This document shows positions 8,821-17,448 of a DNA stretch of 49,846 bases, piece after piece. The stretch spans positions 1-49,846 of the forward strand of contig JAUYUA010000049.1 in the NCBI GenBank assembly GCA_030694935.1. Reading direction: 5' to 3'. This DNA is from Lutibacter sp. (GTDB lineage: Bacteria > Bacteroidota > Bacteroidia > Flavobacteriales > Flavobacteriaceae). The position numbers were made by a program, and so were the translations under genes. The notes beneath the pieces were generated by a model, which made no database searches, was not told where the DNA came from, and worked only from the letters and a program-made list of their open reading frames with translations. The stretch's first letter is position 1. Every line of letters starts with the position of its first letter.

Positions 8821-10176
8821 TTACGGAACTATTACTGTTTCATTAATCCAACAGCCAATTCTATGGCTAGATCCTGATTTTACGCCAGCCACAAATAAAT
8901 CTTTTTTAGTTGGCACATTTTCTGAATAGTTTGCAATAAATCTATTTGCCAATGTACTGATACTTGGATCTACAGCTCTTGCTTTTAATGCTTTATTTAA
9001 AGCGGCCACATAAACCATTCTTTTAGAAACCACATCATTTCCGCAAGAGTTTGCACTTGCTGCATACATACTTGCAATTAACAAATAGGCATTACCCATC
9101 CTTGGTTGAAAATCCAGGGCTTTATAAGCATAGGTTCTTGCTTCTTCCAGTCTGCCTTTTTTTCTTAAAATTTGAGCAACTTTAAATGCATATTTAGCTC
9201 TGTTATAAGAATCGGTTTCCTGCTCTATCGCTTTTTTGAAATACTCCATTGCTTTGTTGGTCTCTCCGTTTTTCATTAAAATATCAGCATAAAACACAGA
9301 AGCTTGAGGAGAAGGGTCTGCTTTAACATAAGCCTCAACCAATACGTCATAGAAAGCATCATCTGTACATTCTTTATTGTACATTCTTGATACTGCTCTC
9401 TTTAACCAAACGGCATCTGTTTTGTTTTCTTGAAAATACTTTTTGTTTAAAGGAATCAAATTCGTACAGGTTGAAATTGCCGCCAATTTTGCGTCTAGTG
9501 ATGTTTCAACAATGTCTAAATTGCTTAAATGCTGTTCATAAGCCAATTTACTTTTTATATCCCGATCACTTAAAGTAGTTGAATCTTTCGCTGTAATTAT
9601 ATCTAATTGTTTTGAATATTCTTCTCTCTTTAATTCAAGACCTTCACCCACTTCATCATAAGTGTCAAATACTTTTTGCGCATTTGTGTCTTTGTATTTA
9701 TTTAATATGATATCAAAATACCTGTAAATATTGGTTGGAGATATTTCAGTCACATCAGCTTTAAAAGATTTTTCCAGTAAAACAAACACTGCCTCTTCTG
9801 ACGCACCTTGTGCATCTTTAAAAGTTGCGAAATCACTGTAAACTCTCGCTAAGTCTTGAGGAAAATGTTCCAACCTTTGGGTATAAACCCTTTCAACAAG
9901 TTTTACTGCAGCTGCTTTATCGGCTGGAGTTGTTGCGGCTTCCAATCGGCTTTCGGCGATTTTGATACCCAACTTATAAATATTTACGGTAAGTGTTGGA
10001 CAATGATCCATAGTCCATAACCAGTTTTCGTAAGCAACATCATATTTTCCGGCACTGTAATCGCCTTTAAATAAATTGTATTTTACAATACATTCTTCAT
10101 TGTCGGCTTGTGAAAAAACAACCGGGGCTGAAACTATAAAAAATAATACAGCTAAAATTTGTCTCATTTGTCTCAT
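8821..10176 (-). CDS. Secreted TPR-repeat protein
   Basis: A 451-residue periplasmic protein. The signal peptide is about residues 1-22 (cleavage near VFSQA). Tetratricopeptide-like helix pairs are clearest at about 285-400 (ASVFYADILMKNGETNKAMEYFKKAIEQ; AKYAFKVAQILRKKGRLEEARTYAYKAL). The N-terminal half looks like a diverged helical repeat. ATG 10176 and ATG 10167 are both possible, and both leave the signal peptide intact. It sits 15 bases after the outer-membrane protein gene. An assembly role at the outer membrane or periplasm is plausible from the neighbours. Confidence 0.8.
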   Translation of the reverse strand: MRQMRQILAVLFFIVSAPVVFSQADNEECIVKYNLFKGDYSAGKYDVAYENWLWTMDHCPTLTVNIYKLGIKIAESRLEAATTPADKAAAVKLVERVYTQRLEHFPQDLARVYSDFATFKDAQGASEEAVFVLLEKSFKADVTEISPTNIYRYFDIILNKYKDTNAQKVFDTYDEVGEGLELKREEYSKQLDIITAKDSTTLSDRDIKSKLAYEQHLSNLDIVETSLDAKLAAISTCTNLIPLNKKYFQENKTDAVWLKRAVSRMYNKECTDDAFYDVLVEAYVKADPSPQASVFYADILMKNGETNKAMEYFKKAIEQETDSYNRAKYAFKVAQILRKKGRLEEARTYAYKALDFQPRMGNAYLLIASMYAASANSCGNDVVSKRMVYVAALNKALKARAVDPSISTLANRFIANYSENVPTKKDLFVAGVKSGSSHRIGCWINETVIVP

Positions 10177-10191
10177 CGTCTTAATTTTTAA

Positions 10192-11475
10192 TTAAAATAT
10201 TTCTAATTTTTTAAACCATTTGTCATTTAATGAAAGACCTAATCGAAAATTAACATAATTTTCTTGCACTAAGCCATTCGCTGTTTGTCCTCTTTTTCCT
10301 ACCTCAAATCCGATATTCAAATTAGACAGTTGCTTACTCATTGGCAAGCCTACTCCAAAAGATATGCCAAAATCATCAATCGCAGTAAAATCGGTTCCGT
10401 TTCCTGATGCATCAACCAACAATCCAGTGTTTTCAAATTTAACTCCGGCCCTGTAAGTTATTCTATCCCAATAACTTGTAATCGAATTAAATTTAGGGGT
10501 GTAAAAACCGCCCACTGCTATTTTACTGTAATTATCGTAATCAATTTTTGAATAATTGTTAAAAACACCACCGCTTAATTCTAAGGCATTTTGAAAACTG
10601 TAATCAACACCGGCATACCATTTGTTATCTTTACCCAAGCCAAGACCTAGCGTAGATTTTAAAGGGGATTTAAGAATTCCTGTGCTATTTGTATTTAAAA
10701 TGGTATCACGGGGAGATTCAAATGTCCCTAACGACACTGAATATAAATACTCATTGCCTGTAGCTTCAATTTCATTGTTAAAATTAAAATTTCCTCCCAA
10801 AAGTAAATCCATTTTATCATTCAATTTTCCTTTATAATGAAACCCACCGTTTAAGGCCAGTCCTTTTATGCTAGAGGTTGTTTGGTATTTTGTGGCTAAA
10901 GAAGCATCTTTCACTAGGTTTAAGATGCTATTTTCAATTTTTCCGAAAATATAATTCCCTTGTAAACCAACGCTGAAATTTTTAAACGGTATGTAACCAA
11001 CACTTAAAAACACTTTATTTGTTCCTCCTTCACCTGTATATCGAGTTGCTTTTATAATGTTATCCTCAGCATCATATTCATTTGAAACCAAAGAATAACC
11101 TACGGAAGAATTTGGCAGCAAACCAAAAGTCATCCCTGCTTTTTCGCCTAAAGGAAACCCAATAGCCAAATAAGAAAGGTACGTTGCGGAAGCGCTTTGC
11201 TTGTCGTTACTGTCCTTTGCGGTACTGTTCAAACTTTCTATAGCCATAGCATAGGTTGTAAATCTCAAAGATGCATTGGAAGCAGGATTTAAAAAATTTA
11301 AGCGATAGCTTTCGTTTAAAGAAACGCCAACGCCGCCCATACTTAATTGTTCAACAGTGCTTTCGTTATTTTTATCTCCAATTCCGAAAAAAGAATAAGC
11401 TGATGTGTTATTTTTTTGTGAAAAACCGACGATAGATACAAATAGTGTTATGATTACTATTATTTTTTTTATCAT
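10192..11475 (-). CDS. Outer-membrane beta-barrel protein (OmpP1/FadL-like)
   Basis: A 427-residue protein with a signal peptide of about 19 residues (IVGFSQ). The body is made of alternating amphipathic strands with aromatic girdles, and the protein ends in a hydrophobic-aromatic C-terminal strand (KLEIF). The early motif MGGVGVSLNESYRLNFLNPA resembles the FadL/OmpP1 family's N-terminal hatch region. It is therefore a probable outer-membrane transporter or porin. It lies between coaX (10 bases) and the TPR gene (15 bases). The substrate cannot be inferred. Confidence 0.8.
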   Translation of the reverse strand: MIKKIIVIITLFVSIVGFSQKNNTSAYSFFGIGDKNNESTVEQLSMGGVGVSLNESYRLNFLNPASNASLRFTTYAMAIESLNSTAKDSNDKQSASATYLSYLAIGFPLGEKAGMTFGLLPNSSVGYSLVSNEYDAEDNIIKATRYTGEGGTNKVFLSVGYIPFKNFSVGLQGNYIFGKIENSILNLVKDASLATKYQTTSSIKGLALNGGFHYKGKLNDKMDLLLGGNFNFNNEIEATGNEYLYSVSLGTFESPRDTILNTNSTGILKSPLKSTLGLGLGKDNKWYAGVDYSFQNALELSGGVFNNYSKIDYDNYSKIAVGGFYTPKFNSITSYWDRITYRAGVKFENTGLLVDASGNGTDFTAIDDFGISFGVGLPMSKQLSNLNIGFEVGKRGQTANGLVQENYVNFRLGLSLNDKWFKKLEIF

Positions 11476-11485
11476 TTACTTTATA

Positions 11486-12211
11486 TTATAAGATATTATA
11501 AGTCAAAATTGTGTTCAATCCTTCTAACAAAAAATTAGGATTGGCAAAGATGCTATTTTTTAATCTATTTGACAAGAAATTTACGTCTCCTCCTGTTAAA
11601 ACAACTGTTAAATCTGCATTTTTTTTTCTATACTGATTGATAATTCCATCAATTTCATTGATAACACCATTAATTACACCAGAATGAATGCTTGTTTCGG
11701 TTGAATTTCCAACCAATTCAAATTTTTCTGAAGGCTCCAGCAAGGGTAGTTTTTCAGTAAAAACATTTAATGCTTTATAGCGCATTTGCAGTCCTAATGA
11801 AATTGCCCCACCATAATAAACCCCTTCGTTGTTAACATAGTCATACGTGATACAAGTTCCTGCATCAATGATTAAAACATTTTTGTTAGCATATTTTGAT
11901 ATTGCCGAAGAAACCAATGCAATTCTGTCGACACCTAAGGTTTTTGGCGTGGCATATTTGTTCACAAACGGCACTTTGGTGTTGTAATCCAACTCAATTA
12001 AGTTAATTTCAGCATGCAATTTTGCTATTTCTGATTTTTTTAAGGAGCCAACTGAAGAAATAATTGCATTGGTGCATTGGTATTTTTTAATTGTATCAAT
12101 AACTTCAGAAACAAATGATTCTTTGGTAATGCTTTCATTATGAATCAATTTGCTGTTATCAAAAACAGCCGTTTTAATTCTTGTATTGCCTACATCTATA
12201 ATTAAGTTCAT
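11486..12211 (-). CDS. coaX: Type III pantothenate kinase
   Basis: This enzyme catalyses the first step of coenzyme A synthesis, pantothenate to 4'-phosphopantothenate. At 241 residues it is typical for CoaX. The ASKHA-fold motifs are visible: the phosphate loop LIIDVGNTRIK at 2-12, GVDRIALV near 98, the second acidic motif IIDAGTCITYDYV near 116, and GGAISLGLQMR near 135. It is the first gene of the minus-strand envelope run. In Flavobacteriia coaX often heads such a run, although its reaction is unrelated to the genes downstream. Confidence 0.93.
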   Translation of the reverse strand: MNLIIDVGNTRIKTAVFDNSKLIHNESITKESFVSEVIDTIKKYQCTNAIISSVGSLKKSEIAKLHAEINLIELDYNTKVPFVNKYATPKTLGVDRIALVSSAISKYANKNVLIIDAGTCITYDYVNNEGVYYGGAISLGLQMRYKALNVFTEKLPLLEPSEKFELVGNSTETSIHSGVINGVINEIDGIINQYRKKNADLTVVLTGGDVNFLSNRLKNSIFANPNFLLEGLNTILTYNIL

Positions 12212-12258
12212 TCTTACTTCTTAAAGAGTTCAAAAATACAACAGATTTTTTTAAATTG

Positions 12259-12291
12259 TTTTGATATGTCTAAAAAATAAATTTATATTTG
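12259..12291 (+). promoter_or_regulatory. Promoter of tRNA-Phe
   Basis: TTTTG at 12259-12263 is followed after 20 bases by TATATTTG at 12284-12291. This is a near-perfect Bacteroidota promoter, ending 16 bases upstream of the tRNA. Confidence 0.75.
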
Positions 12292-12307
12292 CAACCGCTA
12301 AAGCGAT

Positions 12308-12380
12308 GGTGCCTTAGCTCAGTTGGTAGAGCAAAGGACTGAAAATCCTTGTGTCCCTGGTTCGATTCCTGGAGGCACCA
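12308..12380 (+). tRNA. tRNA-Phe (anticodon GAA)
   Basis: The acceptor stem GGTGCCT pairs with AGGCACC, with discriminator A. The anticodon stem AAGGA/TCCTT encloses CTGAAAA with anticodon GAA. The T-arm reads CCTGGTTCGATTCCTGG. CCA is not genome-encoded (CAC follows), in contrast to the tRNA-Thr in this window. Confidence 0.95.
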
Positions 12381-12392
12381 CACAAGAAAAGT

Positions 12393-12430
12393 AAAACCCT
12401 TAAAAATCACTCGATTTTTAAGGGTTTTTT
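12393..12430 (+). terminator. Terminator of tRNA-Phe
   Basis: AACCCTTAAAAAT, loop CACTCG, ATTTTTAAGGGTT, then a T tract. The 13-base stem is perfect. Confidence 0.8.
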
Positions 12431-12498
12431 AATTTACAGCGGAATATACAGCAGAAAGTGTCTGGAAAAAAGAAATATATGCTGATAGTTAAAAGTCT

Positions 12499-12951
12499 TT
12501 ATTTATCATCTTCATCATCAATTTCCTCATTGTAATCTTCTTCACCATAATCTTCTTCACCATTCTCATCACCATTCTCATCACCATTTATATCACCATT
12601 TATATCACCATTGTCATCAATGTCATCAATGTCTAAATCATCATCATCCAAATCATTTTCGCCTTCAAGAGGCACTTTTAAATTCAAATCTAGGTCAATT
12701 TCTAAATCTCTTTCAATATTGTCATCTTCTTCCTCTTCATAAAAATTTTCCATACTGTCCACCAACTCATCGCTAATTTTTACAAGGTAAATGGTGTCTT
12801 CGGCAGCAACTTCAACAGCTTCTACATATTGCCCTTTATGGTTGGTAAACCTAATAATGTCCCTAATGCCATAACCGTCAGGAAATTTCTCAACTAGCAA
12901 ATTAAGAATTTCAGAAGTTAGCTTTTTATAATCAACAATTATTCTCTTCAT
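12499..12951 (-). CDS. Acidic repeat protein, flavobacterial, unknown function
   Basis: A 150-residue protein. The first ~75 residues form a compact, probably folded domain (YKKLTSEILNLLVEKFPDGYG...VEVAAEDTIYLVKISD). The second half is extremely acidic and low in complexity. It includes a GDINGDINGDENGDENG tract encoded by 12-base direct repeats near 12560-12615 and a Glu/Asp-only tail. Relatives in Flavobacteriia are sometimes labelled DNA primase, but no primase motif is visible. No signal peptide is present. The acidic tail may act as a nucleic-acid mimic or a solubility tag, which is speculative. Confidence 0.75.
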   Translation of the reverse strand: MKRIIVDYKKLTSEILNLLVEKFPDGYGIRDIIRFTNHKGQYVEAVEVAAEDTIYLVKISDELVDSMENFYEEEEDDNIERDLEIDLDLNLKVPLEGENDLDDDDLDIDDIDDNGDINGDINGDENGDENGEEDYGEEDYNEEIDDEDDK

Positions 12952-13081
12952 AACAAATTGGTTATATTTTAGACTTAAATAAATATATTGGTTATTTAAT
13001 TATTTCTTTATATAATGCCAAATATAAAAAAATAATAACACCAAAAAATTATTTAAATCAATATTGAAAAGAAATCTTATA

Positions 13082-13119
13082 AAAAACAAAAACCAAGAAT
13101 AATCTTGGTTTTTGTTTTT
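13082..13119 (-). terminator. Terminator of the rluB-like gene
   Basis: AAAAACAAAAACCAAGA, loop ATAA, TCTTGGTTTTTGTTTTT form a perfect 17-base stem, symmetrical in both directions. It lies 6 bases past the pseudouridine synthase stop codon. Confidence 0.8.
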
Positions 13120-13124
13120 ATGAT

Positions 13125-14126
13125 TTAAAGCATCATTAAGGTATTTAATTCCATTTCTGTTAAATGGCGCCAATGGCCTCTCGGTAAATCTTTTTTTGTG
13201 AGTCCGGCGAAAATTACGCGGTCAAGTTTTACCACGCTGTACTCAAAATGTTCAAATATTCTGCGAACAATTCTATTTCTTCCGGAATGAATTTTAACGC
13301 CAACTTCTGTTTTTGGCTGATTCACAACATAGGAAATATCATCAACTATCACACGTTTTTCATCCAACATAAAACCTTCAGAAATTTTTATAAGATCGCT
13401 GTTCGACAGTTTTTTGTCCAATGATACGTGGTATATTTTTTGAATATTGCTCTTTGGGTGTGTCAATTTTTTTGCCAACTCTCCATCATTTGTAAACAAT
13501 AAAAGTCCGGTGGTGTTTCTGTCCAATCTTCCAACAGGATAAATACGTTCTTTTGTGGCGTTTGCAATTAATTCCATCACGGTTTTACGTCCGCGCTCAT
13601 CCTCCATTGTAGTGATGTAATTCTTTGGTTTGTTCAGTAAAATATATCTTTTTTGTTCCTGGTTAATTAAGGAACCATCGAACCGAACTTCGTCGCCAAG
13701 GGTAACTATATGTCCCATTTCAGTCACTAGTTTTCCGTTTACGGTGGCACTTCCTGCTTTAATATAAACATCGGCTTCCCTACGTGAACATATACCAGAG
13801 TTGGAAATATATTTATTTAAACGGATGCCTTCAATGCCATTTTCCGGTTTAACTTGTTTTGGTTTTGGGGTTGGTCTTTCTTCTCCTGAAACTGGTCTTG
13901 CTTTTTTTGAAAATGGGCTTTCCCTTTTAAAAGCAGGTTTGTCCCTGAAGTTGCCCGAAGGTTTCTTACTGGCATCAAATTTTTTAGGTTCAGACTTTCT
14001 GTCGGCAGTAGTTAAAGGTTTCTTTTTGGCTTCAAACTTTTTAGGTTCAGATTTTTTACCAGTGCTGGTTTGAGGTTTTTTTTTACCTTGGTGTCGTCCT
14101 CCCGACGAGTTTTTACTTGAATTCAT
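13125..14126 (-). CDS. RluB/RsuA-family 23S rRNA pseudouridine synthase
   Basis: A 333-residue protein that isomerises uridine to pseudouridine in large-subunit rRNA. Residues 1-95 are a basic, disordered extension with repeated KSEPKKFEAKKKP-like units. An S4 RNA-binding domain follows (IRLNKYISNSGICSRREADVYI, ~100-160). The catalytic domain has the signature GRLDRNTTGLLLFTNDGEL near 199, with its Asp as nucleophile. The C-terminal GVKIHSGRNRIVRRIFEH is typical of the RluB/RluE/RsuA group. The exact target uridine cannot be told from sequence alone. Confidence 0.88.
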   Translation of the reverse strand: MNSSKNSSGGRHQGKKKPQTSTGKKSEPKKFEAKKKPLTTADRKSEPKKFDASKKPSGNFRDKPAFKRESPFSKKARPVSGEERPTPKPKQVKPENGIEGIRLNKYISNSGICSRREADVYIKAGSATVNGKLVTEMGHIVTLGDEVRFDGSLINQEQKRYILLNKPKNYITTMEDERGRKTVMELIANATKERIYPVGRLDRNTTGLLLFTNDGELAKKLTHPKSNIQKIYHVSLDKKLSNSDLIKISEGFMLDEKRVIVDDISYVVNQPKTEVGVKIHSGRNRIVRRIFEHFEYSVVKLDRVIFAGLTKKDLPRGHWRHLTEMELNTLMML

Positions 14127-14184
14127 TTTTTTTAATTTTTGGCAAAAATAATTTATATTCTGCTAATTATGAAGATTATAGTTT

Positions 14185-15120
14185 TTATTTTAAAAGAATT
14201 TTATTTATGATGACCGAGTAGTCTATTAAAGCCAAGCTAAATACACCTGCAAGCAGCATCATTTTCAACACAAAATGCAGCAAGGTATAATTGTTTTTGC
14301 TTTTGCTGAACCATAACAAAAGCACAAATAAGAACAGTACCACGCCACTGATGTAAAAATAGTATTTCATCCCGCCAATTTCGGGATATTTCAGCAAAAA
14401 ATAGATGGGATTTAACGTTAAAAACACCAAAATTGTGATCAAAATTTTTGTAAAATATTCTCCATATTTTACAGCTATCGTTTGGTAATTATGAATAAAA
14501 TTGCCTTTTATTCCTTCCAAATCTTTAATCAATTCTCTAATCAATAAGATAAAAAACAGAAAAGCTGCGTGGGTAAAAATAATTTCTGAAAAGTTTTTAT
14601 AGTAAACAAAAACGGCAAAAAACGGCAAAATGGCTAAAATTGCCGCTGAAAAAAGTCCGGTTAAAGGATATTTTTTAAGTTTATGGGAATAAAACCAGAT
14701 TAAAAAAATATACACCGAAAAAAATAATGCCGCTCTCCACGAAACCAAAAAGGCGATAAGAACTCCTAAAAAATTTAAGACGAAGTAAAGCTGCAATTTT
14801 GTTTTTTGAGCAACAATGGAATCTATAGTTGCTTTTATTGGACGGTTGATTTTATCTGCTTCAAAATCGTAAAAATTATTGATGATGTAACCCGAAGCAA
14901 TCACACAAATTGTTGAAAGCACAATAAAATACAAATTAATATCGAGCAATACGTGCTTTAACTCTTTTTCAGGAGAAAAAATAAATATGGAAGCCAAGTA
15001 TTGCGCAATCACAATAAGTGCAATGTTATAACCTCTTACAACTGAAAATAAACTCAGCAATTTAATGTAAATAGGCGCGTTTTTTTTGCTGTTTTTTTTG
15101 GCTATCTCAAGTAAATCCAT
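14185..15120 (-). CDS. UbiA-family prenyltransferase
   Basis: A 311-residue membrane enzyme with about eight or nine hydrophobic helices. The first Mg-prenyl-diphosphate motif is NNFYDFEADKINRP near residue 86. The second is ELIKDLEGIKGN near 190. UbiA enzymes transfer a prenyl chain to an acceptor. In Flavobacteriia the copy next to the mevalonate genes is usually labelled geranylgeranylglycerol-phosphate geranylgeranyltransferase, but the acceptor here is unproven. It lies 69 bases downstream of the mevalonate kinase gene on the same strand, consistent with use of the isoprenoid product. Confidence 0.85.
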   Translation of the reverse strand: MDLLEIAKKNSKKNAPIYIKLLSLFSVVRGYNIALIVIAQYLASIFIFSPEKELKHVLLDINLYFIVLSTICVIASGYIINNFYDFEADKINRPIKATIDSIVAQKTKLQLYFVLNFLGVLIAFLVSWRAALFFSVYIFLIWFYSHKLKKYPLTGLFSAAILAILPFFAVFVYYKNFSEIIFTHAAFLFFILLIRELIKDLEGIKGNFIHNYQTIAVKYGEYFTKILITILVFLTLNPIYFLLKYPEIGGMKYYFYISGVVLFLFVLLLWFSKSKNNYTLLHFVLKMMLLAGVFSLALIDYSVIINKILLK

Positions 15121-15189
15121 AGTGAAGTGAAATAAAATTCAACAATTAAACTATGTTATTAAACTTTACTTTTTTTTGTGATTATTTTG

Positions 15190-16119
15190 TTAAAATCTAT
15201 AAACCAACTCCAGTTTATAGTCTTTTAGAAGCACTTTAGCCTGATTGTAATCTTCTGTAAATCCTAAGATATAACCGCCGCCGCCTGAGCCGCATAATTT
15301 TAAATAATACGCGTTTGACTCAATGCCGTTTTTCCAAATTTTATGGAAAGCTTTTGGAATCATCGGTTTAAAATTATCCAAAACAACTTTTGAAAGCAAT
15401 TTCACATTTCCAAATAAAGATTTCGCATTTCCGCTTAAAAAATCTTCAATACAGGCATCTGTATGTTTTGCAAAATCTTCATTTAACATTTTTCTGAAGC
15501 CTTCATTCTTCATTTTATTCATAAAAATGGTAATCATCGGTGCCGTTTCGCCAATCATTTCCGAATCCAATAAAAACACCGCTCCTTTTCCTTCTTTTTG
15601 GGACGGAATGCCTGTAGCTTCTAAATTGTCTTTTGAATTGATTAAAATTGGAATGCTTAAATAAGAATTTAAAGGATCTAAACCCGAGCTTTTACCGTGA
15701 AAAAAAGATTCCATCAAGGAAAAAATGCTTTTCAGCTTCAATAATTTATCTCGCGTTAAATTATCTAAAACCGTAATTTTATCGTTGGCATATTTGTCGT
15801 AAATCGAAGCCACCAAAGCTCCCGAACTTCCTACGCCGTAACCTTGCGGAATACTCGAGTCGAAATACATGCCGCTTTCAATATCCTTTTTAAACTCATC
15901 CAATCTGAAACTTACCAAGTCCTGGATTTCCAAATTTGACAAATACACATAAAACTTTTCTAAGTTTTTGTTCGATTGTTTTGCGGCTTTCGTTAAAACT
16001 TTAGATTTTTTTAAAGCGCCTTGATATACGTTATATGGTATGGCCAAACCTTTGGAATCCTTAATGATTCCGTACTCTCCGAAAAGTAAAATTTTTGCGT
16101 AAAAAAGTGGTCCTTTCAT
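15190..16119 (-). CDS. Mevalonate kinase (GHMP family)
   Basis: This enzyme phosphorylates mevalonate in the mevalonate route to isoprenoids. I place the start at ATG 16119 (309 residues, MKGPLFYAKILLFGEYG). An upstream in-frame ATG at 16158 overlaps the previous gene and would add a non-homologous leader. Motifs are AKILLFGEYGII (motif 1), PQGYGVGSSGALVASIYDKY (ATP loop, ~110) and KLCGSGGGGYILGFT (motif 3, C-terminal). It begins 4 bases after the stop codon of the decarboxylase gene, so the two are translationally adjacent. Confidence 0.85.
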   Translation of the reverse strand: MKGPLFYAKILLFGEYGIIKDSKGLAIPYNVYQGALKKSKVLTKAAKQSNKNLEKFYVYLSNLEIQDLVSFRLDEFKKDIESGMYFDSSIPQGYGVGSSGALVASIYDKYANDKITVLDNLTRDKLLKLKSIFSLMESFFHGKSSGLDPLNSYLSIPILINSKDNLEATGIPSQKEGKGAVFLLDSEMIGETAPMITIFMNKMKNEGFRKMLNEDFAKHTDACIEDFLSGNAKSLFGNVKLLSKVVLDNFKPMIPKAFHKIWKNGIESNAYYLKLCGSGGGGYILGFTEDYNQAKVLLKDYKLELVYRF

Positions 16120-16123
16120 TATA

Positions 16124-17377
16124 TTACAAATTGACAATTGAAGTTGCTCCTTCTCCAATACTGTCGCAAATATAATGATTTTCCTGACAAAATTGTATTA
16201 AGTTGCTTTTTATGAAATTGTTAACAGTTTCCTTTTCTTTTTCAGGGAACAACACGTGCACATTGGCGCCGGCATCTAAAGTGAAACAGATATTAGAATT
16301 CGTTTGTGCCCTAAATTCCCAAATTTCATTGATTATTTTTAAAGTGTTTGGTTTCATGAGGATAAAATACGGATTGCTGGTCATCATCATCGCGTGCAAA
16401 CTCAAGGCTTCACTTTCCACAATGGCGATAAAAGCCGATAAATCTCCAGTTTGAAGCACTTTTGAAATCTTTAAAATATTTTCATTCGCTTGTTGAAAGC
16501 GCTGTTTTGCAAACGGATGGTCGTACATTAATTGGTGTCCAACTGTACTTGAAACTTGTTTTTCACCTTCATCAACCAATAAAATAGTGTCTTGGTAATT
16601 TTTAAAATTATCGTGAATTTTATGCGGAAATTTTACGCCAAATAAATTGGAACTTCCTTCAATATCCGGGTGATTTCCCCAAACAATCAGCGGACCTTCA
16701 ATGCTTCTGCACGCACTGCCTGAACCCAATCGCGCCAAAAAAGATGCTTTTTTGTTGAAATATTCATTGGTCATTGCCGGATTTATTTCCCGCTCCAAAC
16801 TCATCACGCACAAAGCCAAAGCACCCATTCCACTAGCGGAAGAAGCAATGCCGCTGCTGTGCGGAAAAGAATTTCGGGATTTTATCACAAATTCAAATTC
16901 CTTTAAAAACGGAACATATAGTTCAATTCTTTTGAAAAAAGTGGCAATTTTTGGTTTAAAATCTTCTTTTTTTTCGCCTTCAAAATAGATTTCAAAACTG
17001 TGGCTTCGGCTCCGCTCAGCCACCTTTGATTTTACTTGGGAATCTTCGCTGTGCTCAGCCACCTTTGATTTTACTTGGAGACCTTCGCTTTGCTCAGCCA
17101 CCTTTGCTTTTATCAATGAATCTTCGCTGAGCTCAGAATCCTTTGATTTTACTTGGGAACCTTCGCTTCGCTCAGTGTTCAATTTCTTATATTCCAACTT
17201 TGTCAAGGTAAAACAGGCATCCAACGTAAAACTAATGGAAGCGTTTTCGGGAATTTGAGGCTCTTGCTTTCCCCAATATTTTACCAACGCAATATTGCTT
17301 GGCGTTTTCCAAGTGAAGCTTCCGTTGTTAATATTTTCTATTGAAAAATTATTTAAAATAAAATCGGTTTCAGTCAA
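16124..17377 (-). CDS. mvaD: Mevalonate-diphosphate decarboxylase family protein with repeat insertion
   Basis: This enzyme performs ATP-dependent decarboxylation to isopentenyl diphosphate (or of the related bisphosphate substrate used by some family members). The 417 residues exceed the family norm of roughly 330-360. Conserved parts are NIALVKYWGKQEPQ near 30, the ATP loop HSSGIASSASGMGALAL near 172, RSIEGPLIVWG, and CFTLDAGANVHVLFPE near the C-terminus. Between LEYKKL and SFEIYFEG lies an in-frame insertion of about 58 residues (~67-125), built of 13-residue units ending QVKSKVAE. The unit is a 39-base tandem repeat derived from a genome-wide interspersed repeat. The insertion keeps the frame open, and the catalytic motifs are intact. 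The last gene before it on the other strand is thiamine pyrophosphokinase, divergent. Confidence 0.9.
   Translation of the reverse strand: MTETDFILNNFSIENINNGSFTWKTPSNIALVKYWGKQEPQIPENASISFTLDACFTLTKLEYKKLNTERSEGSQVKSKDSELSEDSLIKAKVAEQSEGLQVKSKVAEHSEDSQVKSKVAERSRSHSFEIYFEGEKKEDFKPKIATFFKRIELYVPFLKEFEFVIKSRNSFPHSSGIASSASGMGALALCVMSLEREINPAMTNEYFNKKASFLARLGSGSACRSIEGPLIVWGNHPDIEGSSNLFGVKFPHKIHDNFKNYQDTILLVDEGEKQVSSTVGHQLMYDHPFAKQRFQQANENILKISKVLQTGDLSAFIAIVESEALSLHAMMMTSNPYFILMKPNTLKIINEIWEFRAQTNSNICFTLDAGANVHVLFPEKEKETVNNFIKSNLIQFCQENHYICDSIGEGATSIVNL
16999..17176 (-). repeat. 39-bp tandem repeat inside mvaD
   Basis: The core CTTCG (plus strand) recurs at 17004, 17044, 17083, 17122 and 17161, that is at spacings of 40, 39, 39 and 39 bases. 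Each unit is cttcgct..gctcagcca followed by a cctttgattttacttgg linker. The first unit is the intact form GGCTTCGGCTCCGCTCAGCC, which is identical to the interspersed repeat at 20690-20712. The other units are diverged versions. Confidence 0.9.
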
Positions 17378-17391
17378 AACAAAAATTTTGT

Positions 17392-17399
17392 CAAAGATA
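17392..17399 (-). promoter_or_regulatory. Promoter -7 box of the mvaD gene
   Basis: The minus strand reads TATCTTTG, matching TAnnTTTG, 15 bases upstream of the ATG. No clear -33 box is seen. The leader would be very short. Confidence 0.4.
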
Positions 17400-17435
17400 A
17401 TTGATTTAACTAAACATATTAATCTGCCTTTTTTT

Positions 17436-17443
17436 TATTTTTG
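17436..17443 (+). promoter_or_regulatory. Promoter -7 box of thiamine pyrophosphokinase gene
   Basis: TATTTTTG matches TAnnTTTG and ends 5 bases before the ATG at 17449. If it is used, the transcript would be leaderless or nearly so. No -33 box stands out. Confidence 0.35.
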
Positions 17444-17448
17444 CAGGC

